64,000 bases of DNA from Acidobacteriota bacterium (GTDB lineage: Bacteria; Acidobacteriota; Terriglobia; Bryobacterales; Bryobacteraceae): positions 801,632 through 865,631 of the forward strand of contig JAFDVZ010000002.1 of the NCBI GenBank assembly GCA_018268715.1, written 5' to 3'. The notes beneath the pieces were generated by a model, which did not search any database, was not told where the DNA came from, and saw only the letters and a program-made list of their open reading frames with translations. Shown here one piece after another: positions 15,828 to 26,185 of the stretch. Positions within the stretch are counted from its first letter, which is position 1. Each line of letters begins with the position of its first letter. Position numbers and translations under genes: made by a program.

Positions 15828-18800
15828 TGCTTTGTTATTACCTCGTCGAGATTCAGAATGACGCTGGCGGCCGTGGTGTAGGCGGCTAACTCGGCCGCGT
15901 CCAGTTGTTTGTCGCGGGGCGACTCGCCTGCCGACAATAGCTGATTGGCGGCGGCTGGATTCGCGCGGTACTTGGTGAGTCGACGCTCAAGGCCGGCGTC
16001 GAGAATGTCGATTTCGCGCTTTTCGGGCGTTCGCGAGGTAGCAAGGCGAAGAGCCCAGCGAAGGCGTTCGCGAGGGGTGGCGCCGCCCTCGCGAATTATA
16101 CGCTCGGCGAATTTGCGCGAGGTCTCCACGTACATTTCGTCGTTCAGCAGCGCCAGCGCCTGCAGGGGCGTGGAACTCAGCGTGCGGTGGACGATGCAGA
16201 ATTCGCGCGTAGGAGCATCGAACACGGTCATCGACGGAGGCGGGACGGTACGCTTCCAATATGTGTAGACGCTGCGCCGCCACAAATCCTCGCCCTTCGA
16301 TCGCTCAAACAGTTTGCGGCCCTGGAAGGCGGATAGTTGCTCCCAGAGGCCGTCGGGCTGATAGGGTTTGACCGCGGGACCACCCATCTTGAGGCTCAGC
16401 AGATTCGAGAGAGCGAGCGCCTGGTCTCGGATCATCTCGGCCTGCAGCCGGAAGCGGGGGCCGCGGGCCAACAGGCGATTCTCGGGATCGCGCTGACGTA
16501 ACTCCGGGCTAACTTGGGATGACTGTCGATAGGTCGCGCTGGTGACAATCAGGCGCTGCATCGCCTTGACGTCCCAGCCGCTCGCTTCGAACTCGACGGC
16601 GAGCCAGTCGAGCAGTTCGGGGTGACTGGGGAGTTCGCCCTGCGAACCGAAATCCTCGGCGGTCTTGACGAGTCCGAGCCCAAAGTAGGTTTGCCAGTAG
16701 CGATTCACCGCCACGCGCGCGGTGAGCGGATTCGCGGGTTCGAAGAGCCAGCGGGCCAGGGCCAGGCGGTTGGCGGGCGCCCCGGAGGGCAGGGGCGGCA
16801 GGAACGACGGCACGATGGGCGTCACCCTGTCGCCGGGCTGATCGTATTGGCCGCGCTTCAAAACGAACGTGTCGCGCGCTTTCGCCATCTCCTGCATCAC
16901 CATGGTGGTGGGGATCTGGTTTTCGATAGCGCGCTTTTCCGCCTCGAGCGCTTTCACTGACTCATAGACCTTGCGGTGCTCTCGCGGGTGGGCCAGATAG
17001 TAGGCTCGAAGCTCCTTGCGGTCCTTTTCCGAACGCTGCGATTCGGCCTGGCGGATGATCTTCGCGGTCTCTTCGGGGATCACTTCGGGATACTCGGAGT
17101 CAGTCACCGAGAGACGGAAGCGGCCGACAGGAGCGCCCTCATATTCGTTGCCGATGCGGATGGTGAATTCGGTGGCCGCGGCGCCGCCCAACATGCGCGA
17201 GGGCTCAATCACCGCCCAGTGGCGGGACGTCACCTTTGGATTCACGCCCCAGCCGCGCTTGAGTTGTTCGGCGGGTCGGAGAACGAGGCCGAGTTCCGAC
17301 TCCTCGGATTGGAAGTCGGTCGTGATGCGGTCGAGGTCGACTTTACGGCCGTCCTGGTTCACCTGGAACATCGTCACTACACCCTTGCCATCCGCGGCGC
17401 GGCCGGAACCGCCGGCGGGGAGGCTCGGATCCGGGATGAGTTCGATGCGGAAGGCGGTGATGTTGCGCAGGGCCGTCTTCACCTTGACCTCGTAAATGGA
17501 GGAAGGGGGCATGGCGCCGCCGGCCCGAATTGATCCGTCCTTCAGCGTGGCGAGCGTGACGCCTCCGTCGGCGCTTAGCGAGGCGGGTCGAAGCACGGTC
17601 CAACGGGGACGGTAGGAGAGGGCGCCCTTCTCCCATTGGCGCTGGCCGGGGGCGAGGCGATCGTCGACCGAGTCGAGCGTTTTGCGGACCTTGTCGATCT
17701 CCTGTTGCTTGGCGGCGGCCTTCGCCTCCAGCTCCGGGGCGGGGAGGCGAAGATACGGCCGGTGGTTACCGCGCGCGTCGCGTGGGCCGCCGTTGCCCAC
17801 CTCGTCCACATTATTGAAGAACGCGCCGAGGCTGTAGAATTCGCGAGTGGTGAGCGGATCGTACTTGTGATCGTGACAGCGGGCGCAGCCGACGGTGAGT
17901 CCCAGCCAGACCTCGCCGAAGGTGTTGACGCGGTCCACCACGTTTTCCGCCTGGAACTCTTCGGCCAGGGCGCCGGTTTCCGAGTTGATGCGATGGTTGC
18001 GTTGGAAGCCGGTGGCGATCTTTTGCTCGAGCGTGGCGTCCGGCAACAGATCGCCGGCGATTTGTTCGATGGAGAAGCGGTCGAAGGGCAGGTTGCGATT
18101 GAAGGCCGAGACCACCCAGTCGCGCCACGGCCACATCTCCTTGCCGGGATCGACCTGGTAGCCGTGGGTGTCGGCATAGCGAGCGGCGTCGAGCCAGTCG
18201 ATGGTCATGCGCTCGCCGTAGCGGGGGCTGGCGAGGAGACGGTCGACGGCCTTCTCGTAGGCGTCGGGCGACGGATCGGCGAGGAAGGCGTCGAGTTCAG
18301 CGAGGGTGGGCGGCAGGCCGGTGAGGTCGAGGGTGACGCGGCGGAGCAGGCGGCCACGGTCGGTTTCAGGCGATGGTGCGAGGCCTTCGCGTTCGAGGCG
18401 GGCAAGGACGAAGGCGTCGATGGGGTTGCGCACCCAGGTCCGGTTACGCACGGCGGGAACTTCCGGGCGGCGCGGAGGCGTGAAGGCCCAATGGCCCTGC
18501 CAGCGGGCGCCCTGCTCGATCCAGGCCTTGATGACGGCGATCTCCTTTTCCGAGAGCGCCTTCTTCGGCGAGTAGGCCGGCGGCATGCGCTTTGGCGCCG
18601 GCGCCGTGATGCGTTTGATCACTTCGCTGGCGGTGGCGTCGCCGGGTTTGATGGGGATGTGCGCGCCGCGCGGCTTCTTGGCGCCGTCTTCGGTGTCGAG
18701 GCGGAGGCCCGCCATCCGAGTGCCCTCGTCGGGACCGTGGCAGGCAAAGCAACGATCGGACAATATGGGCCTGACGTCGCGCGTGAAATCGATGCGGGAG

Positions 18801-18859
18801 TCGGCCGCCCAGCAGAAGGTCGCGCTTGCCCAGAGCGCGGCCGCGAAATGTCGCACCAC
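15824..18859 (-). CDS. Cytochrome c/DUF1549/DUF1553 (PSD1-type) protein
   Basis: About 1011 aa, most likely from a GTG at 18859 or 18856, because a signal-like segment ([16 protein letters not shown]) starts there; upstream codons belong to no recognisable protein. An N-terminal planctomycete-type cytochrome c domain has CFACH at residues 37-41. DUF1549 follows ([36 protein letters not shown], and a second heme-type [11 protein letters not shown]). A beta-rich insert of about 300 residues and a C-terminal DUF1553 ([20 protein letters not shown]) complete it. Paired by ATGA overlap with the DUF1501 gene. Probably an exported redox protein linked to carbohydrate degradation; the reaction is unknown. 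Confidence 0.88.
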   Translation of the reverse strand: MVRHFAAALWASATFCWAADSRIDFTRDVRPILSDRCFACHGPDEGTRMAGLRLDTEDGAKKPRGAHIPIKPGDATASEVIKRITAPAPKRMPPAYSPKKALSEKEIAVIKAWIEQGARWQGHWAFTPPRRPEVPAVRNRTWVRNPIDAFVLARLEREGLAPSPETDRGRLLRRVTLDLTGLPPTLAELDAFLADPSPDAYEKAVDRLLASPRYGERMTIDWLDAARYADTHGYQVDPGKEMWPWRDWVVSAFNRNLPFDRFSIEQIAGDLLPDATLEQKIATGFQRNHRINSETGALAEEFQAENVVDRVNTFGEVWLGLTVGCARCHDHKYDPLTTREFYSLGAFFNNVDEVGNGGPRDARGNHRPYLRLPAPELEAKAAAKQQEIDKVRKTLDSVDDRLAPGQRQWEKGALSYRPRWTVLRPASLSADGGVTLATLKDGSIRAGGAMPPSSIYEVKVKTALRNITAFRIELIPDPSLPAGGSGRAADGKGVVTMFQVNQDGRKVDLDRITTDFQSEESELGLVLRPAEQLKRGWGVNPKVTSRHWAVIEPSRMLGGAAATEFTIRIGNEYEGAPVGRFRLSVTDSEYPEVIPEETAKIIRQAESQRSEKDRKELRAYYLAHPREHRKVYESVKALEAEKRAIENQIPTTMVMQEMAKARDTFVLKRGQYDQPGDRVTPIVPSFLPPLPSGAPANRLALARWLFEPANPLTARVAVNRYWQTYFGLGLVKTAEDFGSQGELPSHPELLDWLAVEFEASGWDVKAMQRLIVTSATYRQSSQVSPELRQRDPENRLLARGPRFRLQAEMIRDQALALSNLLSLKMGGPAVKPYQPDGLWEQLSAFQGRKLFERSKGEDLWRRSVYTYWKRTVPPPSMTVFDAPTREFCIVHRTLSSTPLQALALLNDEMYVETSRKFAERIIREGGATPRERLRWALRLATSRTPEKREIDILDAGLERRLTKYRANPAAANQLLSAGESPRDKQLDAAELAAYTTAASVILNLDEVITKQ

Positions 18860-18938
18860 TGCCCGATGATAGCGGGCTTTGCGGGGACAGGCAATCGGCG
18901 GCGAAACGCGGACGGCCGCCGATCGCGGGCCGAGGAAG

Positions 18939-19493
18939 CTAGTTTCCAGTGGGAGACGGGGCAGGGGCGGGCGCGGGAGTCCCGGACGAACCCGGCGGCG
19001 GTGGGGCCGGCGCGGGATCCGTGGCGGCGGGCGCGGCGCAGACGGGAGTTCCGCCCGGTCCGAAGCCGGACAGGAAGGTCCCCGACGGGCAGTTGATGGA
19101 GGCAAGGAACTGGGCGATGGCTGCCGCCGCCGGCGCGCCCGCGGTGGCTGAGAATGTAACCGACTTCTTAGAGTCGTCGCCGCTGCTCGACTTCGAGTTC
19201 GGCGTCAGCGTGACCAAATAGCTTCCAGCGGCGAGTCCCGGCGCACTGAAGGCGGCGGTGACGTGCTGATCGGTGTACAGGCTGATGGCCAGCGTGAGGC
19301 CGTCGACCACGACAGTGGGTTTGACGGAGCCGAAGCCGGCGCCATAGACGTCCATCTGGCTGGCGGCCGAACTGCCGGAGGCGAACGTGAAGGTAACCTT
19401 CGTGATGACGGGGCCATTGCCATTGTCGGCCCACAAACCCTGCGCGCCCAGCAGCAGGATGGCGAACCCGAATACGCGATTTGGAAGTTGCAT
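18939..19493 (-). CDS. Secreted IPT/TIG-like protein with proline-rich tail
   Basis: 184 aa from ATG 19493, with AAGGAG five bases upstream. Signal peptide MQLPNRVFGFAILLLGAQGLWA. Residues about 28-110 form an immunoglobulin-like IPT/TIG fold (VYGAGFGSVKPTVVVDGLTL, then AAGSYLVTLT). The C-terminal 45 residues are Pro/Ala/Ser-rich (PAPAPPPPGSSGTPAPAPAP). Probably an extracellular or surface protein. Divergent from the kinase gene. Confidence 0.75.
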   Translation of the reverse strand: MQLPNRVFGFAILLLGAQGLWADNGNGPVITKVTFTFASGSSAASQMDVYGAGFGSVKPTVVVDGLTLAISLYTDQHVTAAFSAPGLAAGSYLVTLTPNSKSSSGDDSKKSVTFSATAGAPAAAAIAQFLASINCPSGTFLSGFGPGGTPVCAAPAATDPAPAPPPPGSSGTPAPAPAPSPTGN

Positions 19494-19613
19494 GATGCTC
19501 CTTGCCCGATAACTCGCAAACGGGCCGGAAAGTGCGCCAACAAAACGTCCATTTCGCGTATTACAAAATTGCGGCCCCGGAGGGGTCGTGTGCGATACTG
19601 CCATCACGCCGCT

Positions 19614-22298
19614 ATGCGTTTCGATGGACTTACGCCGGACCGGTGGAAACGGATCCGCGCCGTCACCTCGTTGGTGTTGGACGATCCATCCAACCGCGAG
19701 GCGGTGCTCGACAGGGAGTGCCAGGACGACGCGGAGCTGCGTGAGGCCGTTCTGCATTTGGCGCGAAGCTACTCCGAAACCGGCGATTTGTTCGGGTGCC
19801 AGCCGATGCAGATCGCGGCCGCGGCAGAAGCCGGGTTCGCGACGGCCGATCGCATTGGGCCGTACCGCATTCTGCGCGAATTGGGCCGCGGCGGAATGGG
19901 CGCGGTGTACCTGGCCACGCGGGACGACGGCGCGTACTCGAAGCAGGTGGCCGTCAAGGTGCTGCCGTATGGCGGGCGGGACCAGCAGCGGCTGTTTCTG
20001 CGGGAGCGCCAGATTCTGGCGGTGCTCGAGCATCCGAACCTGACGCGGTTGCTCGACGGCGGGACGGCTGAAGGCGGGACTCCCTACCTGGTGATGGATT
20101 ACGTCGACGGGATTCCCATCGCCGACTATGCGGCCGGGCGGCCGAAACAGGAAGTCCTTCGATTGTTTTTGCAGGCGTGCGAGGCAATCCGCTATGCGCA
20201 CCAGAACCTGGTGGTCCATTGCGACCTGAAGCCGGCCAACATCCTTGTGGACGGGGCGGGCGTGGTGAAGGTGCTCGACTTCGGCATCGCGCGGCTGATG
20301 GAGGCGAGCGGCGTCCACACGATGCTGACGTCGGCGGCGATGACGCCCGCTTACGCGAGTCCGGAACAGCGGGCGGGTCGGCCAGTGAACACGCTGAGCG
20401 ACGTGTATTCGCTGGGTCTGGTGCTATATCATCTGCTGGCCGGGCGGCTGCCGTTCGATGAAGCCAATGAACCGGGCGAACTGGTTGCTCCGAGCCGCTG
20501 GCGTCGGGACCTGCGCGGCGACCTGGACAGCATCGTGATGAAGGCGACGGAAACGGAGCCAGCGCGGCGCTACGTGTCGGTGGAGCAGTTTGCGCGGGAT
20601 ATCCAGCGACATCTGGACTCAAAGCCGGTGTCGGCGCGGCAGGGCGAGTGGTGGTATCGCGGCGTGCGGTATGTGCAGCGACGGCGGTGGCGCGTGGCGG
20701 CTGTGGCGGCGTTCGCGGTGGTGATGGGACTGGGGGCGGCGGGCACGCTTTCCGAACGGGCGAAGGCGGAGCGTCGGTTCAATGAAGTACGCCGGCTGGC
20801 GCAATCGGTGGTGTTCCAGTATCAGGACGATTTGAGCGTGCTGGCGGGGTCGACGGCGTTGCGCGCGCGGATGGCCACCGACGCCGTGCGATACCTGGAT
20901 CGCATCGCCACGGATTCGGGCGAGGACGAGGAACTGGCGCTCGAGACGGCCCTGGCGTACCGGAAAGTCGGGGAGGTCCAAGGGTACGGGAGGGTGGCGA
21001 GCCTTGGCGATCTGACCGGGGCGGAGCAGAGCCTGGCCAAGAGCGCGGCGATTCTCGAGCGGCTGTCGGAGCGGCATCCGGGCGATTCGCGGATGACTCT
21101 CGAGTGGGCGACCTCGCTCGAGCGGCGGGCGAACGTGTTGTCGCTTGAAGGCCGCAATGCGCACGCCAAGGAGAATGCGGAACGAGCGCGCGGGTTGTTG
21201 GGGAAAGCGGAAACGGCGGGGGCGGCGCGGGAGTTGGCGTCGGTGTGGCGCGAGCTCTCTATCATCGAAGAGCGGCGGGGACTGAATCTGCAGGCGATCG
21301 AGGCGGCGCGGCAGGCGGTGGATTGGGCCCGGCGCGCGGCGGTGCCTCGCGAGGAGACGGCGTGGGCTTACGAGCGGATGGCGACGGCGATCGCGGCGGG
21401 CATCGGGCCGAACGCGGAGGCCTTCGCGGCGGCGAACGCGGCGCTCGGGTTGTATGGCAATCACGGAGCTGCGTGCGCGGGCGATCCGCCGTGCAGCGTC
21501 GGGTATCTGACGGCGGTGGTGCAATTGGCCACCATCCACGGTTTCGCGGGGCAGGACGCCGAGGTGCTTCGCATGTTCCGGGAGCGGGAGGCGGACATTC
21601 GCGAGCTGGTGCGGCGGGATCCCAACGACCGGTCCTTATTACGACAGTTGCGGGCGGCGCAGCATCTGCAGGGGCAGGCGGCGCAGTCGCTCGACCAGAT
21701 CCCGGAGGCGCTGGCGAAGTTCCGGGAGACGATCGAAACGGCGCAGGAGATCGAACGGGCCGATCCCAGCCATCCGGATTCGCACTGCCACGTCGTGCTG
21801 GCGCGAGCCAAATACGCGGAGGTGTTGGTAATGACGACCAACCGCATCGATGAGGCCGAATCGCAACTGCGCGCCGCGCTCCAGTTGGCGGATTCGAGCG
21901 AGTCCGACAGCCTGACGTGTTTGGATTATCGAAAGGTGACGGTGATCAACCTGGCCCGGACTGCCGAGCGCAGGGGCGATTGGGCGGCGGGCATGGAGTG
22001 GCGGCGGGAAACGGTGCGCAACGCGATGCGGTATGCGGCCAAGAGTCCGGGCGAGCCGCTGGGGCTGGTGATTGAGGCCGGCGCCAATTACGAGCTGGGC
22101 TTGGGCGGGCTGGAGGCTTCACGGCATGGCGACCGGTTGGCCCGTCTGAAGGAAGCGCGACAGGCTCTGTTGCGCGCGCTGGAGGTGTACCGGCGGCTGC
22201 ACGAGATGGGCGATCCCCTGCGGAACCAATATCCGGGATGGCCGCAGAGAACGTCGGCGTTGCTGGCGACGGTGGAGAGGGCTTTGAGCAATCTATGA
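19614..22298 (+). CDS. Membrane Ser/Thr protein kinase with C-terminal helical (TPR-like) repeats
   Basis: 894 aa from ATG 19614. Residues about 84-345 are a Hanks-type kinase: GRGGMGAVYL loop, Lys115 in VAVKVL, catalytic loop HCDLKPANI (202-210), DFG at 222-224 and SPE at 249-251. The usual Arg before the catalytic Asp is Cys, making it a non-RD kinase. A membrane segment at about 359-381 is followed by a 500-residue helical region with TPR-like repeats. The stop overlaps the start of an ECF sigma gene as ATGA. In Acidobacteria, ECF factors next to kinases are thought to be controlled by phosphorylation; that is the likely arrangement here. Confidence 0.9.
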   Translation: MRFDGLTPDRWKRIRAVTSLVLDDPSNREAVLDRECQDDAELREAVLHLARSYSETGDLFGCQPMQIAAAAEAGFATADRIGPYRILRELGRGGMGAVYLATRDDGAYSKQVAVKVLPYGGRDQQRLFLRERQILAVLEHPNLTRLLDGGTAEGGTPYLVMDYVDGIPIADYAAGRPKQEVLRLFLQACEAIRYAHQNLVVHCDLKPANILVDGAGVVKVLDFGIARLMEASGVHTMLTSAAMTPAYASPEQRAGRPVNTLSDVYSLGLVLYHLLAGRLPFDEANEPGELVAPSRWRRDLRGDLDSIVMKATETEPARRYVSVEQFARDIQRHLDSKPVSARQGEWWYRGVRYVQRRRWRVAAVAAFAVVMGLGAAGTLSERAKAERRFNEVRRLAQSVVFQYQDDLSVLAGSTALRARMATDAVRYLDRIATDSGEDEELALETALAYRKVGEVQGYGRVASLGDLTGAEQSLAKSAAILERLSERHPGDSRMTLEWATSLERRANVLSLEGRNAHAKENAERARGLLGKAETAGAARELASVWRELSIIEERRGLNLQAIEAARQAVDWARRAAVPREETAWAYERMATAIAAGIGPNAEAFAAANAALGLYGNHGAACAGDPPCSVGYLTAVVQLATIHGFAGQDAEVLRMFREREADIRELVRRDPNDRSLLRQLRAAQHLQGQAAQSLDQIPEALAKFRETIETAQEIERADPSHPDSHCHVVLARAKYAEVLVMTTNRIDEAESQLRAALQLADSSESDSLTCLDYRKVTVINLARTAERRGDWAAGMEWRRETVRNAMRYAAKSPGEPLGLVIEAGANYELGLGGLEASRHGDRLARLKEARQALLRALEVYRRLHEMGDPLRNQYPGWPQRTSALLATVERALSNL

Positions 22299-22864
22299 GG
22301 ATGGCGGGAAAGGACGTAACGGTTCTCCTGCGGGCGTGGGGCGGCGGCGACACGGCGGCGGGCGAGGAGTTGTTCGAGACGATTTACCAGGAGCTTCGGC
22401 GCATGGCGGCGCGGCAGGCCCGGGCGCGGGAGGCGACGATCCATCCCACGGCCCTGGTGCACGAAGCCTTCATCGCGCTGGCGGCGGAGAGCATCACGGA
22501 TTGGCGCGATCGGGCGCAATTCTTCGCGTTCGCGGCGGTGGTGATGCGACGGTTGCTGAAGGATTACTGGCGGCGGCGGCAGGCTCGCAAACGCGGCGGC
22601 GATCAGGAGTGGGTGGTGTTCGATGAATCGGTGCATGCGTTGATCGGGTCGGGGATCGACGTGGAGGCGCTTGATGACGCGCTGACGCGCCTGGCCGCGT
22701 TGGATGCGACGCAGGCGCGCATTGTGGAGTACCGCTTCTATGCGGGACTTTCGGTGGACGAGGTCGCGCACTGCCTGGGAATTTCGCCACGCACTGTGAA
22801 CCGGGAGTGGGGCATGGCGAAAGTCTGGCTGGCCGATCAGTTGCGAACTGCGCCGAGTAGCTGA
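22295..22864 (+). CDS. ECF-type RNA polymerase sigma factor (TIGR02999-like)
   Basis: 189 aa from ATG 22295, which overlaps the kinase stop as ATGA. Sigma2 region: LFETIYQELRRMAARQARAR, then IHPTALVHEAFIAL and WRDRAQFFAFAAVVMRRLL, the pattern of TIGR02999-type sigma factors that lack a classical anti-sigma partner. Sigma4 region: RIVEYRFYAGLSVDEVAHCL and SPRTVNREWGMAKVWL, a complete helix-turn-helix. Coupling to the kinase suggests signal input by phosphorylation. The 3' end overlaps the 3' end of the histidine-decarboxylase-like gene by 28 bases. Confidence 0.9.
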   Translation: MRMAGKDVTVLLRAWGGGDTAAGEELFETIYQELRRMAARQARAREATIHPTALVHEAFIALAAESITDWRDRAQFFAFAAVVMRRLLKDYWRRRQARKRGGDQEWVVFDESVHALIGSGIDVEALDDALTRLAALDATQARIVEYRFYAGLSVDEVAHCLGISPRTVNREWGMAKVWLADQLRTAPSS

Positions 22865-23709
22865 GGCATCGCCCAGTCGCGCCGGCCGAGGAATCGCGGA
22901 CCTGCGATGTCCTCCCACTGTTCAAGCGTAAGGCCGGCGAGTGGGCGGTCCTCCGGGTAGGCGTCCCGGGCCAGCAGGAAGTAGGGCGCGAGCACCAGCG
23001 CGCAGCCCGTGTAGCCGGGCGATACGGTGACCGCCGCGTATCCGGCGAAGATGCGGGCGTAGCGCACGTTGTGGTTCGAGCCGATTTCGAGCACGGACTG
23101 CGCGACGCTTTCGATGACGGCGTTGCGGTGGGACTCCGGATCGTCCGCGCCGGGGATGAAACCGCAATCCTCCATCAACAGGCAGGCGTTGCGGCCGCGG
23201 TCCTCCGGAATGCCGATGCCGAGGGTGGTGTAGAGCACGCCTTGCTGGCGCGAGGTCTTCATCTTTACGGCGGCGGGTAAGTGGCTGCCGGGCATCAGGG
23301 GGAAGCGTTTCTCTTCCACTGTGCCCACCAATCGTGCGAAGGAGTCGGCGAGCACGTCGAGGTCGAAGATCTCCACTTCGCGGCCCGCGCGATGGATCCA
23401 TCCGAGCGACTGCTGGCCCGAGGCCGGCGCGCAGACGTCGTAGCCCCAGATCAGGCCGTGCGGGCCGCAGAAAGAGGATACGGTGATGACGTTCAACTGT
23501 CCCAGATTGGCTCGCGCCACCTCCGCGAGATCGAAGGCGTTGATTTCATCAAGGGCGGTGGAGCCTGGGCCGGCGAGCCCGTTCGGCGCAAGCCCGGTGG
23601 TGAGCGAGATGCCGAGCATGTGCCTGGGCGACTGGGTTGCGAAGTAGCCTTCGCAATACGTGGAGTGGCGGCTGGCGCGCTCGAAGGAGATTTCCTGACG
23701 GATGTCCAT
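22837..23709 (-). CDS. Pyruvoyl-type histidine decarboxylase-like proenzyme
   Basis: 290 aa from ATG 23709. The segment INAFDLAEVARANLGQLNVI, then TVSSFCGPHGLIWGYDV, lines up with Lactobacillus HdcA around its autocleavage site (TASSFTG then GYD), with Ser78-Ser79 at the expected cleavage bond that creates the N-terminal pyruvoyl group of the alpha chain. Length is close to the usual 310 aa. Family members convert histidine to histamine; the substrate here may differ. It begins 10 bases after the amidinotransferase stop, with TAGGA as the ribosome binding site, so the two form an operon. Weaker alternative: another pyruvoyl decarboxylase. Confidence 0.78.
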   Translation of the reverse strand: MDIRQEISFERASRHSTYCEGYFATQSPRHMLGISLTTGLAPNGLAGPGSTALDEINAFDLAEVARANLGQLNVITVSSFCGPHGLIWGYDVCAPASGQQSLGWIHRAGREVEIFDLDVLADSFARLVGTVEEKRFPLMPGSHLPAAVKMKTSRQQGVLYTTLGIGIPEDRGRNACLLMEDCGFIPGADDPESHRNAVIESVAQSVLEIGSNHNVRYARIFAGYAAVTVSPGYTGCALVLAPYFLLARDAYPEDRPLAGLTLEQWEDIAGPRFLGRRDWAMPQLLGAVRN

Positions 23710-23719
23710 GTCGTGATTC

Positions 23720-24910
23720 CTATTGCTTCGGGAAGTAGTCCTGGCGCTTGCCTTCGCGGTACACGTCGGCGGTGGCGCAGTGGATGCTGCCGCCAAACGG
23801 GTAGGCGTTGCGGAATGGGATCGGGATCACTTCGAAACCGAGCCTGTCGAGTTGCTCGTTCTGATAGACCTCGGTCTCTTCGACGATGACCGTCTTGGGG
23901 TCGACGGTGAGGAAGTTCATCGACAGCCAGACGCTGTAGTAGCACAGCGGCATCTGACGGGTGTGCGCGGGGCGGGCGGCCAGCACCACCTCCCAGCCAT
24001 TGCGTTCGAAGTAGCGCTGCTCGTGGGAATCCATCACCAGCGGTCGATTGGGATTCGCGAGCACCAGGCCTTCGCGCAGCGGCACGAGCGAACAGTCGAT
24101 GTGCACCGGATCGGGGTCGTTGTGGAAGTTGACTCGATGAATGCGATGGTCCGGGAAATGGCGACGCAGCCAGTCAACGCCCTTGCGGTTGGTGGTGAAG
24201 CCGTGTTGGACGAAGATGTCTTTGCCGCAGCGAGTGGCGTCGGCGGCGTCAAATAGGGGCTCGGCTTCGGTGGTGACGAAGTCGAGGCTGTTGGCGCGGG
24301 CGATGATGCGATCGTAATCGGCTATGTTGATCTCTTCGAAATAGCCCTTCTTGTAGGACGCCGATGACAGACGCGGCTTGGGCGCGGCGCTCCAGACCAT
24401 GTTGGGGTCAGCGTCGAAGTAGCGCTGCAACAGCGGACGGTAGGCCAGGTACTCAAACCAGCGCGCGCGGTAGGACATGGTCGCTTCGAGGATCTCATTG
24501 CCGACCGTCAGCAGGACGTCGCGCGCGGGCATGCACCCGATCTGCGACGGGTGGTTGAAGTCGGGCGTCACGACGGGCTGATCGAAGTCAATCGGGATGG
24601 GACGATCCACGCGGATGCCGCGCTTGCGCATCACGGCCGCCAGGTTGTCGAGTTCGTGATTGGCGCGATCGATCAACTCCCGCGGCCATTGCCCGCTGAG
24701 TCCCGCGATTCCGCCCTCGGCGGGAAAGTGATATTCGATAGCGGGTTCGGAGACCGGGATGCAGCCCTTGGTCGCCACCCCGACAATTACGTGCCGCAAC
24801 CGATCCCACTCGTTCCACGAGTTGACGACGGTGCGCTCTCCGCCTGCCGGCGTGGCGCCGTCTTCGAGTTGTTGTTCTTGTGTGTCCAGAACGACAGTGT
24901 TGGTGACCAT
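23720..24910 (-). CDS. Amidinotransferase of the glycine amidinotransferase (GATM) family
   Basis: 396 aa from ATG 24910. It carries the family landmarks: NSWNEWDRLRHVIVG, CMPARDVLLTVGNEILEATM, RWFEYLAYRPLLQRYF, WSAAPKPRLS, a His in DPVHIDCSLVPL, and the catalytic Cys378 in GGSIHCATADV. Such enzymes transfer the amidino group from arginine to an amine such as glycine. No signal peptide. Being followed immediately by a pyruvoyl decarboxylase, it probably acts in a short pathway making a guanidino or amine compound. The acceptor is not visible from sequence. Confidence 0.88.
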   Translation of the reverse strand: MVTNTVVLDTQEQQLEDGATPAGGERTVVNSWNEWDRLRHVIVGVATKGCIPVSEPAIEYHFPAEGGIAGLSGQWPRELIDRANHELDNLAAVMRKRGIRVDRPIPIDFDQPVVTPDFNHPSQIGCMPARDVLLTVGNEILEATMSYRARWFEYLAYRPLLQRYFDADPNMVWSAAPKPRLSSASYKKGYFEEINIADYDRIIARANSLDFVTTEAEPLFDAADATRCGKDIFVQHGFTTNRKGVDWLRRHFPDHRIHRVNFHNDPDPVHIDCSLVPLREGLVLANPNRPLVMDSHEQRYFERNGWEVVLAARPAHTRQMPLCYYSVWLSMNFLTVDPKTVIVEETEVYQNEQLDRLGFEVIPIPFRNAYPFGGSIHCATADVYREGKRQDYFPKQ

Positions 24911-25045
24911 GGCGAATCCCTTCCAGGCGCCCCTCTTGGGCGTACACCCGGTATCTGGCAATTGGCGAAAAAATCGCGCCACAATTTCGCGAAATTAATC
25001 GCTTCATGAATTGAGGGTGGGTCGGTTACCATGTAATCCTTCCCG

Positions 25046-26185
25046 ATGCTGCTGCTGATTCTCGCGGCCGCCTCCGCGATGCTCGTCTACGGACTCATCG
25101 CGGGGATGCTGGGCGCTGTCCTCCCCGACTTCACGCGAAAGTTCGGCCTGGCTCCAGGCCAGATGGGGCTCATGGGGTTGGCTCAGGCCCTTGGACTGAT
25201 CGTCGCGTCGCTCGCCGCTGGTCCGATGATCGGGGCGTCGAGCAAGCGGACGGCTCTCCTGGTCGCGCTGTCGGCGGCCGCGGCGGGACTGTACATGCTG
25301 CCGCGCGCGCGGACGGTGGGCCAGGTTGTAGCCACCCTGTTCCTCATCGACTGTGGCGGCGGGACGATTGTCGAAGCCGCGAATTCGCTGAGCTTCGAGA
25401 TGGGGTCCGCGATGACGGAGATGGCGAAGGCGAATCTATTGAATGCGGCCTTCTGCGTGGGCGGCGTCTTGACGCCTTTCCTTGCGGCCAACCTCTGCCG
25501 GCGGGATTCGACGAGGGTGCTGCGCGTCCTGCTCTGGACGGCGCTGGTCGCGATTGCGTTGAACGCTGCGAATCCGATCGACGGCCATTCGTCGGGCGCT
25601 TCGCCGTTCGCGCTCATGGGAGACCAGGCGCGTCATGCGACCTTCTGGTTGGTGAGCCTGTTGTTCTTCTTCTCGATCGCTGCCGAGGTGGGCGTCTGGA
25701 ATTGGCTCGCGCCATTTCTGATGGGGCGGGGAATCTCAGAGCGGAGCGTGCTGAACATTGTGAGCCTGGGATTCGCGCTGGGATTGCTGTTGGGGAGGAT
25801 GGCGGTGGTATGGATCCCTTCCCCGATTCAACCGGAAACGGTGACGCTGGGCGCAGCGGTGCTGACGGCGGCGGCGACATCCGCGATGCTGTGGACACGG
25901 CGCGCGGCGGCGACGTGGGCCAGCGTGTTTTTGGCGGGGCTCAGCATGGCCCCGGTATTCCCAAACTGCATCGCGATCACGACCACGGCGTTTCCGAACG
26001 ATGCGACGGCCCTCGGGTTGGGGTTGATCGCGGGCTGGTTGGGAATGGCGGTCAGTTCGCCGGCGATCGCGATGCTGTCGGGCAACGGCGGCGGCCGGCT
26101 GGGGCGGGGGTTGCTCCTGCTGCCCGCCGCCTCCGTGATGCTGGCCGCAACATGCTGGCTGCTGATCCGGCTCGCCAGAGCCTGA
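25046..26185 (+). CDS. MFS transporter
   Basis: 379 aa with about twelve hydrophobic segments. N-terminal half: AMLVYGLIAGMLGAVLPDFT, then QMGLMGLAQALGLIVASLAA; C-terminal half: GFALGLLLGRMAVVWIP, then AGLSMAPVFPNCIAI. The pattern resembles FucP-like sugar or cation/H+ symporters. It is divergent from the amidinotransferase/decarboxylase operon across a 135-base gap, and could export the product, but nothing in the sequence proves this. Confidence 0.85.
   Translation: MLLLILAAASAMLVYGLIAGMLGAVLPDFTRKFGLAPGQMGLMGLAQALGLIVASLAAGPMIGASSKRTALLVALSAAAAGLYMLPRARTVGQVVATLFLIDCGGGTIVEAANSLSFEMGSAMTEMAKANLLNAAFCVGGVLTPFLAANLCRRDSTRVLRVLLWTALVAIALNAANPIDGHSSGASPFALMGDQARHATFWLVSLLFFFSIAAEVGVWNWLAPFLMGRGISERSVLNIVSLGFALGLLLGRMAVVWIPSPIQPETVTLGAAVLTAAATSAMLWTRRAAATWASVFLAGLSMAPVFPNCIAITTTAFPNDATALGLGLIAGWLGMAVSSPAIAMLSGNGGGRLGRGLLLLPAASVMLAATCWLLIRLARA

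Noticed and set aside
17636..19096. 486-codon plus-strand ORF
   Set aside because: Antisense to the cytochrome/DUF1549/DUF1553 gene, whose frame contains conserved heme and family motifs.
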